Notes under the pieces: model-generated
The model's database searches: none
Told to the model about the DNA's origin: nothing
Seen by the model: the letters and a program-made list of their open reading frames with translations, nothing else
Program-made: the position numbers and the translations under genes
Origin: Ancistrus triradiatus
Lineage: Eukaryota; Chordata; Actinopteri; Siluriformes; Loricariidae
NCBI GenBank assembly: GCA_025084515.1
Contig: JAJAGP010000288.1
Coordinates: 372,001-436,000, forward strand
DNA length: 64,000 nt
Direction: 5' to 3'
Shown: positions 46,219 to 57,700 of the stretch, piece by piece
How positions within the stretch are numbered: position 1 is the first letter of the stretch
Layout: each line of letters starts with the position of its first letter

Positions 46219-46933
46219 CTTAGCTTTGTTGATGAGCTGTCAAAACCCTGTAGTGCAGCACTCAAGCCACTAGCACCCAGTGAACCTGTCCTTGGGCCTG
46301 TCAGTTCTTGTTTTGTAAATGCAAACCCTGTCTCTGCGCACACCGGGCCCACTAGCCCGGTACCTGAGTTGCTAGAGTCTGGTAATCCCATTTTCAAGCC
46401 TGTTAACCCCGCAAATGAGCAACTTTGTCCCATATCTGGGCCATGAGAGCCACTTAGTCCCGTGTCTGGGCCATCAGAGCCACTAAGTCCCGTGTCTGGA
46501 CCGTTAGATCCACTTAGTCTGAGTCGAAGACACCCAGTAACCCAGTATCTGAGTATGTTCGCTCAGTATTGGAGTACATCGACTCAACTTTTGAGCAGGC
46601 TAGCCATGTATTTGGTCCCGCTGGCTCAGCACCTGAGCCTTTAGCGCTCGCAAGCTCAGTCTCCGAGCCGCTAGTGTGTAATAGCCCTGTACTTGAGCGC
46701 GCTGGCTTGGTAGCTGAGCGTTTAGCGCTCGGTAGCGTAATACCTGAGACACTAGCACTAGTAACTCTGTTCCTAAGCACGTTGGCTCTGGGTTTGAACT
46801 GTGGGTACCCCGTAGCCCCGTAGCTGTGGGTACCTAAGCCTGTTGGCCCCCATCTCCGAGCCATTGGCTTCGCTTAGCGTGGTACCAAGTCAGTCTCGCA
46901 CGTAAGCTGTCTGCCCCACCTACCCCTGTACCT

Positions 46934-47950
46934 GTGCATGCTGTGTCTGTTAGACCCAGGAGTGAGCATGCTGGTTCCATTTCTGAGCCGCTAACATGTC
47001 CTAGCTCTATCCCTGTGCACATCAGTGCAGTCCAGAGGACCGACGCGCTGTCTCACCCCGCATCCAAACGCGCTGCGCCCTCAAACTCCATTATTGAGCC
47101 CGTCAGCCCCGTGTGGAGGCTAGTCACGCCTGTTCGCTTAGTCACTCAGCCTTTAGCTCCCCCTAGCTCGCCATCCGAGCCCGTTGGTTCCATCTCCGAA
47201 CTACAAGTGTCCCCATCGCTTACCCCCGATCTTGACTTAGTGGATTCGGTGTCCGAATTGTCTGCCTTGTTTGGTTCCATACCGGAACGCACTGCGCTTT
47301 CTAGCCTTGTGCCCGATCTCGTCAGTCCTGTTTCTAAGACCCACACACCCATTAGCTTGGTCATCGAGCCCTCAGTCTTGCTTGGCCCCGAAACTGTGCC
47401 TACTTGTTCCATTTCGGTACCGTTAGCACTGCTTAGCCCAGTACTAGTTGAGCTAGTTTGCTCCGTAGGTGTGCGGTTGGCACTCAGTAGCCCTGCATTT
47501 GAGCACATTAGCCTCGCATCAGGGTCCATTGGCTCCGGATCTGAGCCAACTTCATGGCATAGTTCCATCAATGGACTGCTAGCGCCTTGTCGCTCGATAC
47601 CGGAGCAGTTGGTGTTCAGTGGCCCTGTACCTCGGCATATTAGCGCTGTGGTTGAGCACCCTAGCTCCGTGTTTGGAACCGTTAGTTCTTCATCGGAACT
47701 CGTTAGCTCTGTGCCTGAGCCTATAGCGTCTTGTAGCCTCGAATTTGCCCATGTTCACCCTGCTATTGAGCAAGTGACCTCCCCATGTGAGCACATTAGC
47801 CTTGCGGAGGAGCACCTCGGTTTCGTATCCGGTCGCATTGGTGCCATACCTGAGTTTGGTGAGCCTGTTTCAGAGTGTGCCGTGCATTCTGTGCCGTGTA
47901 GGCACAGGAGCAGACAACCTTGGTGCAGGGGTCGGCACCAATGTCCGTGA
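46934..47950 (+). CDS. Unrecognised repeat protein, part 2
   Basis: 338 codons are open in one frame, the longest in the window. The units are more diverged than in part 1 but keep SEPV/SEL-type spacing (ASGSIGSGSEPTSWHSSING, then LAPCRSIPEQLVFSGPVPRH). The last residues run into non-repeat sequence about 20 bases before the Tc1 right end. There is no catalytic motif, transmembrane segment or signal peptide. It could be the C-terminal part of the same repeat protein as 45199-45768, separated by the inverted duplication and stops. Confidence 0.4.
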   Translation: MHAVSVRPRSEHAGSISEPLTCPSSIPVHISAVQRTDALSHPASKRAAPSNSIIEPVSPVWRLVTPVRLVTQPLAPPSSPSEPVGSISELQVSPSLTPDLDLVDSVSELSALFGSIPERTALSSLVPDLVSPVSKTHTPISLVIEPSVLLGPETVPTCSISVPLALLSPVLVELVCSVGVRLALSSPAFEHISLASGSIGSGSEPTSWHSSINGLLAPCRSIPEQLVFSGPVPRHISAVVEHPSSVFGTVSSSSELVSSVPEPIASCSLEFAHVHPAIEQVTSPCEHISLAEEHLGFVSGRIGAIPEFGEPVSECAVHSVPCRHRSRQPWCRGRHQCP

Positions 47951-48266
47951 CGCAGGGCTCAGCACAACGTGTTGTCCTGGATTTGTTTTCTCATTTTGTC
48001 TTTCATAGTTGAAGTATATCTATGATGAAAATTACTTCTCTCATCTTTATACGTAGGCGAACTTGCACAATGGCTGACTAAATACTTTTTTGCCCCACTG
48101 TATATATACACTATATATTCTTATACATTTTTGACTGATTGTTCTAGTTAACCATCAGAATTTACAAAAAGCTTAAGTTGCTTACATGATTACACATAAT
48201 GTACTGAGGATAGTTCAGACATTTTTTCTGAATATTTGTATCTTCCTTTGCTTTTGTATCCTCAAG

Positions 48267-48644
48267 GAGACATACCTGATGAAACACATGCAGAAACACA
48301 ACCCAGATCCACTGACTGTGGCAGCTGCTGTAGCGTCTCAGCGGGCCCAGCAGGGCCAAAGTGTGGGCGGGGGGGTCCGTCGGTGCCGTAGTCGAGGGAG
48401 GGGAGCTGGAGATGCTTCTGTTGGAACAGGAGTTCAGGGACAAACTCAGCCCATCGCCAACATTCCAAACAGCTATTCAGTTACAGGGGCTGTTCCCTGC
48501 CCTTTTGACCTCCATCAGTACAAGACTGTATCAGCCAGAGAAATTCAATACAAACCTGTCAGTGTGCCCCAACTAACCACCCAAAAAGATCTCTGTCTGA
48601 CTGTCTCCACCTCGGCCATCCAGGTGGAGCACATGAATGCCTAA
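48267..48644 (+). CDS. znf384: znf384-like, last coding exon
   Basis: After the acceptor TCCTCAAG, ETYLMKHMQKHNPDPL completes the last finger. Next comes an Ala/Gln-poor linker (TVAAAVASQRAQQGQSVGGG) and an Arg/Gly patch (RRCRSRGRGAGD). The conserved tail has CPFDLHQYKTVSAREIQYKP and ends DLCLTVSTSAIQVEHMNA then stop at 642-644. Human ZNF384 ends in a similar FDL-YKT and CLTV-TS-IQVEH pattern, whereas ZNF362 has a different tail. Human ZNF384 has long Gln/Ala repeats between the finger and the tail, and these are missing here. The tail was used to settle the identity. Confidence 0.92.
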   Translation, partial: ETYLMKHMQKHNPDPLTVAAAVASQRAQQGQSVGGGVRRCRSRGRGAGDASVGTGVQGQTQPIANIPNSYSVTGAVPCPFDLHQYKTVSAREIQYKPVSVPQLTTQKDLCLTVSTSAIQVEHMNA

Positions 48645-49041
48645 ATCACCTAGAATAAACAAGCCAGAACCAGAAACAAGTCATGCCCCAACTATATACA
48701 CCGTATTGAATATATCTCAAAAAAGTTCAAGTGAAAAGATATGACTTTGCAACCACTGCAACTAAAGATACCCAATGAGGTGAAAGGAAACATTTGTTTC
48801 AAAATCAGAAAACAAAAACAGGATACAAGGAATAATAAAAAACAACAAATACAGTCTGAAAATAAATTACCAAATTACAATCCACTGGTAATTAAACAGT
48901 ACAAGATGATGCTAGTGATCTTTTTCAACTGAAGACAGCCAATGGATTCCATTAGTTTAAGCAAGGTGGACTGACCAAAATTATGAACAGAACAGCTTCT
49001 GTTTTCAGTTTGAAGTATACAAATTGTGTTGTTTAAATAAA
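48645..49041 (+). other. znf384: znf384 3' UTR with polyadenylation signals
   Basis: AATAAA occurs ten bases after the stop (about 48654), in GAAAATAAATTACC near 48860, and at 49036-49041 (TTTAAATAAATG) before a T-rich stretch. I favour the last as the main site, by inference. The stretch from there to 49568 shows nothing recognised. Confidence 0.5.
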
Positions 49042-49568
49042 TGTTAGTTTTTTTTGTCGTTTTGTTAAAGTATTCAACCGTTTACAAATTTCAACACTAC
49101 TAGAACAAAGAAATAATCATTAGATGAGTCATTATCTGTACATGAAGTGAGCTGGTACTCTCTTTTGCTGTCTTGAGTGGTGACTTTTACTTACATACCA
49201 GCATTTTGTATCTAGTACTCTAGTGTCTAGTAGACTATCTAACTAATAATAATTGCTTTCATTTTCCACCACTTGTTCAGATAAAGCTCTCCATTGCAGG
49301 TCGGCCTCACTAATGGCACTGCAGATTAAAAATATGGATAATTAAATATTTTAATTTGGTGAAGCACCCAAAATCAACCACCCAGAATGTATGACAGAAA
49401 GGAAGAAATCAGAAAAAGGTGATATATATTGATCTGTTGTCACTTTTAAAAGATTAACAACAAAGTACTAAGGTGTTATACTACAGAAATTCCTTGCAAT
49501 CGTCTGTAATGGTTACTGTTGTCATATTCCAATATGGTTGTTAATTGTTGCTCGGTCAGCTTAATTTA

Positions 49569-51458
49569 CAGTCATGGCCAGAAACATTGGCACATTGGCA
49601 GACACGTTAATACACCAAGCCATCTAGTTGTTTAAATTAAAATGCTTTGTTATTCACCTTTACACTCACTGGAAGAAAAATTGTCACCTGTTACTGAAAC
49701 GTACCTAATAGTTTTGTATTTCAGCCACAGTTCTGCTGAGACTTTTTTGCCACTGCTGATCCCGTATACACCGTATGCTTCAATACACCTGCAAAAAACT
49801 TCCTTCACACTATGACCTTTGATATGCCAAATGCAATCACCCTTTTGCCAATCATTAACATCTGCTTTGCAATTCATTTTCCACACATTGAATGAGACAT
49901 TCACTGCACTGTATTGCCTCTTCTCAGTCTATGAATCCCATCACACACCCAAAGGTATTTATAGCCATCTACAGGAGGCTGAAGTTACTACAACCTTAAA
50001 TATGCAAGGTGACAATTTTTTTTTGTCTGGGCAGTATATATTTCTTTTGTTTTGCATTGAAAAAATCAAACAAAAGACGAGAAAAAGCTGAATCTTATTC
50101 CACACACTGAAAATGGAGTGGACAACATTACTGGCACCCTTTAGAAACTGTAAGAGGCCATTTGATTTTAAGCAGTTGCACTTCCACATTTCTATTTAAA
50201 CATTCATTTGACAAGTTTCAGGTGTAGGCAGTATAGAAATTTTAGTTTAACCGATTTAAATTAAGAAACATTGAGCCAACCCTTATGTTGTATGTCTGTT
50301 TGTGCCTCACGGAGAATGGAGAAATAAAATAAGATAATTGTCTGAAGGTCATAATCAGAATCAGTTTTATTCATTTACATTTACATTTGCAGCATTTAGC
50401 AGACGCCTTTATCCAGGGTGACTTACAATTGATACAATCTTACAATCAAAGCAATTGTGGGTTTTGGTCCATAGTCCAGTACCTTAACTGCTAGGCTACC
50501 ACAGTCCCACTTGATATGTCCGTCAAGTATGTTTGCACATGCAAGGATTTTGTTGTTGGCTGATGGTATCTCACTACAATCTACAAGATTTGAGAAACAA
50601 ACTTGTGGAAAAACACGGGCAGTAACATGGCTACAGTTACATCTCCAGGGTTCTTAATGGTTTTGTGTTAACTTTATGCAGTGTAGCTAACCTCTCTGGA
50701 CATGGACGGAACAGAAAATTTGATGAGAGAGTGCAGCAAACATTGTTTATTGGGTGCAGAAAGAATGTTGTTCAACTTTCAATTCAATTCAAGCTGAGCT
50801 CAGGTCATCTGAATGACAGGTTAGGAAGCCTTACAGCCAAAGAGGTTCACTGATGTTTTAGCGGTTGCTTTGCTGCTTCAGTCACAGGCTGCCTTCAATG
50901 TGTGCTTGAGATAATGAGATCTGAACACCAATAAAGACATTTGGAGAGCTACGCAGCATCAATAAGCTGGGTTTTTGTCAGAGATCATGGGTCTATAAGC
51001 AGTAGAGTGACCTAAAGCATACATCCAATGGACCCATAAATTATGTATGGTAAAACATTGGACTATTCTGAAGTGGGCATCAATGAGTCTAAATCTCAAT
51101 CACATATAAGACATGTCTCAAAGCAGCAGCTGGGAGACTTCACCCTTCAGAGATGGGAGATGTTTAGCAGATTGCAAAAGGAGATTAGAAATGTGTAGGA
51201 AACTCATTCATGTTCTTGATTTCTCTTATTCTCTCCAAAAGTGGTTTACTAAATATTAAAGGTACAGATAATTTTGTTCACAACATTTTATTTACAGACA
51301 TACTAAATCCTGAGTGGACAAAGATTCATTAGTGAAACAGAATTGGTGAAAACGTATCTTTGATCCCCGTTTGGAGCAAAATACTTTATTTTAGATCCAT
51401 TTCTCTGAGTGATTTGGAAGGAAAATTGTATGCCTGCAAATATTTCTGTTCATGACTG
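49569..51458 (+). mobile_element. Tc1-like transposon, third family, decayed
   Basis: The left end CAGTCATGGCCAGAAACATT and the right end AATATTTCTGTTCATGACTG are inverted and flanked by TA. A transposase trace is seen at 50665-50853 (NLSGHGRNRKFDERVQQTLF), resembling the second HTH of Tc1 enzymes. Further catalytic blocks are unreadable. A reverse SINE sits inside. Confidence 0.65.
50365..50510 (-). repeat. tRNA-derived SINE-like repeat, reverse
   Basis: ATTTACATTTGCAGCATTTA then GCAGACGCCTTTATCCAGGG is the inverse of the SINE tail described at 1588-1726. It ends with TAACTGCTAGGCTACCACAG, the inverse of an A-box region. It lies within the Tc1-like copy. Confidence 0.6.
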
Positions 51459-52068
51459 TACAGTGTATAATATATAGTGCTCTTTCACAAACTTGAATCC
51501 TTGTTAGTTGGTTTATATGGATGTAATATAAATGACTGCTCATGATAAAGATAAGACATTAGCATGAGCAATACTTTGTGGTAGAAATAAGGAAGCATGC
51601 ACACACTACTGGTAATCTGAGAAACAGCAAATCCCCATAGCAAAACGTTTGTAATGAAGAATAGTTTCGTAATGAAGGCCATTTTACTGAGCTGACAGAC
51701 AGTTAACTCTCACCCCCATTCACTAATACAGAGAGTAAAAGGCACATTCTGTAACTATGTAGTATAACAAGTCTAGGTCATCATTACTCATTTGCTTGGC
51801 AGATCAATGTCAAGGATCCAGCTTAGAATCCTGGTGTTGCTTTTTGACTGGGTTGGGTGTCACAAGCAGAGGAGATTGACTGTGTTTGAGGGAAAGAGGT
51901 CATCAGGTGTTTATTCTCTACTGGCATCCCATCCATGGCACACTTACACCTGCAAACTGTGTTCATTGGAGATGGTCAGTACAGCCCTTTGACCGTAACA
52001 AGGAATAAGTCAGGATAAATTAAATTGTTAGAGTAAGGAGGACATATTTGCTGTTACATACACATATA
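51459..52068. other. No recognised feature
   Basis: Sequence between two Tc1-like elements, with no exon or repeat recognised. Confidence 0.5.
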
Positions 52069-53375
52069 CAGTGGGGCAAAAAAGTATTTAGTCAGTCACT
52101 GATTGTGCAAGTTCTCCAACATAGAAAGATAAGAGAGGTCTGTAATTTTCATCAAAGGTACAGTTCACATATGAGAGACAAAATGAGAAAAAAAATCCAG
52201 GAAATCACATTGTAGGATTTTTAAAGAATTAAATTGTAAATCATGGTGGAAAATAAGTTTTTGACTCTCACAGACCTGTAACTTCTTTTTTAAGAAGCTC
52301 TTTTGTCCTCCACTCGTTACCTGTATTAATATCACCTGTTTGACCTCGTTATGTGTATAAAAGACACCTGTCCCAGAAAAAAATCCCAGAACTACATGGA
52401 GGGATCTGATGAATGACCTGCAGAGAGCTGGGACCAAAGTAAAAAGGCTACCATCAGTAACACACTATGCCGAGAGGGACTCAGATCCTGCAGTGCCAGG
52501 TGTGTCCCCCTGCTTAAGCCAGTACATGTCCAGGTCCGTCTGAAGTTTGCCAGAGAGCATATGGATGAACCAGAAGAAGATTGGGAGAATATCATGTGGT
52601 CAGATGAAACTAAAATAGAACTTTTTGGTAAAAACTCAACTCGCCGTGTTTGGAGGAAAAAGAATTCTGAGTTGCGCCATACCTACTGTGAAGCATGGGG
52701 GTGAAAACCTCATGATTTGGGGCTGCTTTTCTGCATAGGGGACAGGACGGCTGATCCTTGTTAAGGGAAGAAAGAATGGGGCCATGTATCATGAGATTTT
52801 AAGCCAAAACCTCCTTCCATCAGTGAGAGCATTGAAGATGGAACGTGGCTGGGTCTTCCAGCATGACAATGATCCCAAACACACCACTCTGGCAACAAAA
52901 GAGTGGCTCCGTAAAAAGCATTTCAAGGTCCTGGAGTGGCTTAGCCAGTCTCCAGACCTCAGAACCAATAGAAAATTTGTAGAGGGAGTTGAAAGTCCGT
53001 GTTGCCCCAAAAACATCACTGCTCTAGAGGAGATCTTCATGGAGGAATGGGCCAAAATACCAGTTACAGTGTGTGCCAACCTGGTGAAGACTTACAGGAA
53101 ATGTTTGTCCTCTGTCATTGCCAACAAAGGTTATGTTACAGAGTATTGAGTTGAACCAAATTTATTGACCAAACACTTATTTTCCACCATGCTATACAAT
53201 TAAATTATTTTAAAATCCGACAATGTGATTTCCTGGATTTTTTTTCTCATTTTGTCTCTCATAGTTGAAGTGTACCTATGATGAAAATTACAGACCTTTC
53301 TCATCTTTCTCTCATCTTTTAAAGTCAGAGAACTTGCACAATCAGTGACTGACTAAATACTTTTTTGCCCCACTG
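52069..53375 (+). mobile_element. Tc1-like transposon with both ends, broken transposase
   Basis: It is bounded by CAGTGGGGCAAAAAAGTATT and TTTTTTGCCCCACTG with TA outside. The transposase start and first HTH are deleted: CACCTGTCCCAG joins directly to AAATCCCAGAACTACATGG. Catalytic blocks remain as WSDETKIELFG (about 52595-52625) and FQHDNDPKHTTLATKEW (52855-52905). The Glu region reads SPDLRTNRKFVEGVESPCCP, a frameshifted remnant of the family's usual Asn-Pro-Ile-Glu stretch. The C-terminal half to NKGYVTEY (53149) is present. Inactive. Confidence 0.88.
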
Positions 53376-54779
53376 TACATCATAGTGTCAATATGACATC
53401 CCCCAATTTGTAAAACTACAGTCTGTTATAGAACATTATCTCATTCCGGTAAATAGTTTGATAGTGACTATTTGGGTAGCGTGAACCCTGTATATAGTAT
53501 TATGTATGTGAGAATTCCTCATTCTGGCATATTTGAATCACGCTTTTAAAGTGTTTGGTTCTGATCTGTGTAATGGCTGGGGTTTTGCTCTCTTCACTGC
53601 ATTCACCCATGTCTCACACATGCTTGCATGTTCCCCTACTCAGGTTACTACTACTCAGTAATTTCTATTTGCTGCAAGTGATTGTGTGTAAAAGTTAAGA
53701 GCAACCTTGTGCTCTGTTTTTTCATAGCATGTTTCCTCTAGTGATTTACCGTAAAATTATCCACTGAATTCAATGAAAGCTTAAGATATGCAGAATGGAA
53801 TTGTATGAATTGAGATGCATTTCAAATGACCATATATGTGCACTATGCTACACTGAATCATACTCACTCAACGCGGAATTGGATTTCTTAGATCGCAAGA
53901 CACCTGCAGCTAACATTTGAAGCTGACAGATGTATAAAAGTTACAGTGCCCGAGAACTGACACGTACAATTGTTGAATAAGAAATTAAGACCTGTTGATT
54001 GGAACAGCAATGGTGAAGCCATCATATGTGACTGGCAGGTGACACTCACTAAATTTGGTCTGAAAACGAAAGTGTGCAGTGATCAAATGTACGAAGGTAT
54101 GATGGCAAATTTCACCAGAACCCATTGATTCAACACAAAAGTGAAATGTCAAAAGTTGTTGCATTTCTTTTATGTTGGAGAAAAAAAACTGGAGGCCAAA
54201 AATAAATGAGCAAAGAGTAAACAAAGAAAACAACCAAGTAATATTCCTGTAAATATTAACTGTTTATAAACTTATGACTAAAATTCTGTAAATGCTATAC
54301 AGCAATTACCTTTTTGCAACAAGTTTTAAATTTATTGGTAATTCTTTTGAAAGCAAAACCATCCATGTTTTGTGTATCTTATAGAATGTATCTGATGCAT
54401 GTATTTTTAAATTACTTGTAAGCAACATGTTTGTTGTAAAACAGTTGACTGCATGTTTGAGTAATTAATCCTGAAAACAGAAATCTCTCTCATGTCATGA
54501 GATGTTTCAGATTATAACAATAAAACATTTATTTTACACTGATGTTTGATTGTTCTTGCTGCCCCAAAATGAGTGTGGATCAAGAGTCTGCAACGATCAA
54601 CTGGAAAAATGGTTGATGATTTGAAAAATTATAATAATTCAGTATACATGAAATATAAATTAGTTTTTATTTTTAAAATGACTTTGACTTGTGTAAACAT
54701 TTTGTCCAAGCAGGATTGGGTACAGATATTTATAAACTAAAGCACTGATTAAGTGACAGAGATTTTTCAAAGTGTTTAA
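53376..54779. other. Intergenic sequence, no recognised feature
   Basis: A/T-rich single-copy-looking sequence with no exon recognised on either strand. AATAAA occurs near 54519 (ACAATAAAACATTTA), but nothing upstream of it looks coding. Confidence 0.5.
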
Positions 54780-57700
54780 GAGAGAGAGAGAGAACGCTGA
54801 CCATTGACGCGAGGCTTGTGAGGATCTGGCAACCCAGACCCATTAGCGCCGATTTCCTTACAGGAAGTACGGTGTTTTGAGAGGGGGTTAAAGCCGAGTA
54901 GTGTACTGTACCGTGACGTTTCACATGCCACTGGCTTTTTCTATATGACGGTGGCACGTGCCACTGACAGTTACTGCACTGGCTTCGTTGGCACGCCAAT
55001 GCAAAGGCTTACATGACAGTGGCACGTGACGGTGGGTAACCGCCCCTATGATATACTAATGATATACGCCTTCGTCAGTCAGAGGTTACTAAGGCTAATT
55101 TTGTAGAGGTGGTTAGCGTGGCAAAGGCGATGTCCGATGCTGTAGTGTGCTCTGGCCCCATCCCAATGCGGCGAGGTGACCAAGCCTACAGCAGGTTATG
55201 GTCGCTGTGAAAACGGTGGCTGTCCAAGTGGTGGCTCTGAAAACAACGTGGGCTATATAGACAACTGGACAGCCTTTGAGGGTAAAAAAGCCTGGGCACT
55301 TTTAGGATGGGACGGTGTCCACCCCACTCAGGAGGGTGCTGCTCTATATCCTGCAACATGCCCATAGTCTTATGGCCCGTTTGGTAGGGGCACTGACTAT
55401 CAAGATCAGGGGTCAGGCAGCAGACAGACCGGCTAACACCTGTCTGTTTGGTAGGCATGCCACCGTCCCAGAAACCCCACAATATTGAAAACTGTGGTCT
55501 GTTACCCGCATCTGCTCTAAACGTTAAATGCTATCTCAAAAAAAGTCTGTTTTAATTACATTCATTAGATAAACACAGATAGTTCAAAAAGAAAATAAAA
55601 ACCTTAGACTAAAGCTAGGATAACTGAACAATTAGATCACTACAACACAATAGCAGTAATTGTAAATGAATAATCATGATAAATGCTTACACGCTCTCTG
55701 TCTCACTGAGACTTGGATTAGACTGATTGAATATTTAAGCCTTAATGAAGGCCTCACCTCCTGGATACAGTCATGTACTATTGCCCTCGTCCGAATGGCG
55801 GGGGGGAGGCATAGCCACATTTTTGACAAAGAGCTAAGTGTTACAACTAAATCCCATTACAAGGCTAATTCTTTTGAAATACTGATTCTTAATGTGACTG
55901 ATCTATCCTTATGGAAGTCAAAACCACACTCTTTTCAGCTTATCAATATTTACCGTCCTCCTGGTCCCTATTCAGAATTTCTTCAGGAATTTGCTAACTT
56001 TCTTTCTTGCTTACTACTGTCAACAGATAAGGCTTTAATTGTAGGTGATTTCAATATTCACTTTGACAATGAGCAGGATCCACTTAAAATTGCTTTCGAG
56101 TCCATCTTAGAATCCATGGGTATCACTTAGAATGTGATGGGACCAACCCACCGCTGTAACCATACTTTAGATCTAATATTAACATTTGGTATCAATATAG
56201 ATAACCTTGATGTTTTCCTGCAAAGTGATTAGATTTCAAATCACTATCTTTTAGTATTTGAGCTTTCTCTAATAAATAATATCCATCTGCCTCGTTATCA
56301 CACCAAGCGCACTATTACATCTGCTACATACACCTACAGAGATCAATCATCTTGAGTGTGTAAATGACCAATTAGAATGTGTGTTTCGCTCAACCCTTGC
56401 TCCTGCTAGGGTCAAACGCATTAGGGAAAAAAGGCTAGCACCATGGTATAATGACTACACCCATACCTTAAAGCAAAAAACACGGCATCTAGAGCGCAAG
56501 TGGAGACATAGTAAATTGGAAGTGTTTAAGATTGCTTGGAGGGGCAGCATAGCAGAGTATAAGCATGCCCTTACTAAAGCTGCATACTTCTCTTCAATCA
56601 TAGAGAAAAATAAGAATAATCCAAGATTTCTCTGTAATACAGTCTCAAAATTAACAAAAAACGCTACAGGAAGTGATTCTCCCATTCTGTGTAATTTTAA
56701 CAGAAATGATTTCGTGACTTTCCTTAATGATAAGATTAAAACATTAGGCATCAAACTCGATGAACATCACATCAACGAACTATACAGCAACCTTCCAGAT
56801 GCAGCACTAGTGAAGACATCTGTTTAATGAGCTGTAAATGAAGATTAGGATCTTTTACCCCAATTACTAATACTGAACTATCCACACTGATCAGCTCATC
56901 TAAGTCATCAACGTGTTTATTAGATCCAATTCCTACACATTTACTCAACAAAGTAATACCTAGTATTATAGAGCCACTGTTAGTTATTTTAAATTCATCC
57001 CTTACCTTTGGTTATGTGCCCAAATTCTTTGTCTGCTGTTATCAAACCACTGATTAAAAAAGCCACTCTTGACCCTTGTGTGATATCTAATTATAGACCA
57101 ATTTCAAATCTACCCTTTCTGTCCAAAATTTTAGAAAAAGCTGTTGATCAGCAGCTCTGCAGTTACCTCCAAAGGAATGAAATTTATGAAACATTTCAGT
57201 CTGACTTCAAGCCCCATCATAGTACTGAAACAGCATTAATTAGGGTACTAAATGACTTGTTAATGTCCTCAGATAAGGGATGTGTTTCTTTTCTTGTTCT
57301 GTTAGATTTAAGTGCAGCATTTGACACTATAGATCATGATGTTTTACTAAACAGACTAGAAAATACTGTAGGTATTAAGGGATTAGCACTTTCTTTGTTT
57401 AAATCCTACTTAACCGACCGGTACCAGTTGGTTCATATACCTAATCTAAGGGCTAAGCATGCGGGCCTCAGGGGTCAGTGCTTGGCCTGCTTTTATTCTC
57501 TCTGTACATGCTGCCACTAGGCTCGGTTATTCGTAAACATGGCATTAGTTTCCACTGCTATGCAGATGATACACAGCTGTACATATCAGCCAAACCTAAT
57601 GACAGCCTTACAATCAACAAAATTGAAGACTGTGTAAAGGAAATAAAAGATTGGATGTTATTTAATTTTCTCTTACTTAACTCAGATAAAACTGAGGTTC

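Larger units (their letters stand above)
44381..47971 (+). other. Retroelement interior with 81-bp coding repeats
   Basis: A first reading (44317-44670) holds short AEDA-type repeats (LAEDAVRATSLAEDAFA). From about 44810 to 47900 the + strand is built of degenerate units of 81 bp, for example the TGGCCACGC/TGAGCATGC site at 45501, 45582 and 45663. Each encodes about 27 residues of the type NEPLAPGNPVSGHASPVSEL. The largest open readings are 45199-45768 and 46934-47950. No protease, RT or integrase motif was found, so the gag-pol part is either absent or deleted. I do not recognise the protein. It is Pro/Ser/Val/Glu-rich, with no obvious membrane segment or Cys. Confidence 0.65.
43646..48100. 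mobile_element. Tc1 remnant enclosing an LTR element
   Basis: The left terminal repeat (CAGTGGGGCAAAAAAGTATT from 43646, 52 bases kept) and the right end (from about 47972, ending TTTTTTGCCCCACTG) flank 4.3 kb of unrelated sequence, with TA outside. The Tc1 interior, including the transposase, is gone. The whole lies in the intron between 43306 and 48267. Confidence 0.8.

Noticed and set aside
22589..48644. Assigning the zinc-finger gene to ZNF362
   Set aside because: ZNF362 as I recall it has six fingers, an SDSASLQIHLSAHAIKH finger and a different C-terminus. The duplicated exon and the IQVEH tail fit ZNF384.
49650..50189. Several 76-90 codon frames on both strands
   Set aside because: They lie within a decayed Tc1-like element and have no conserved motif.
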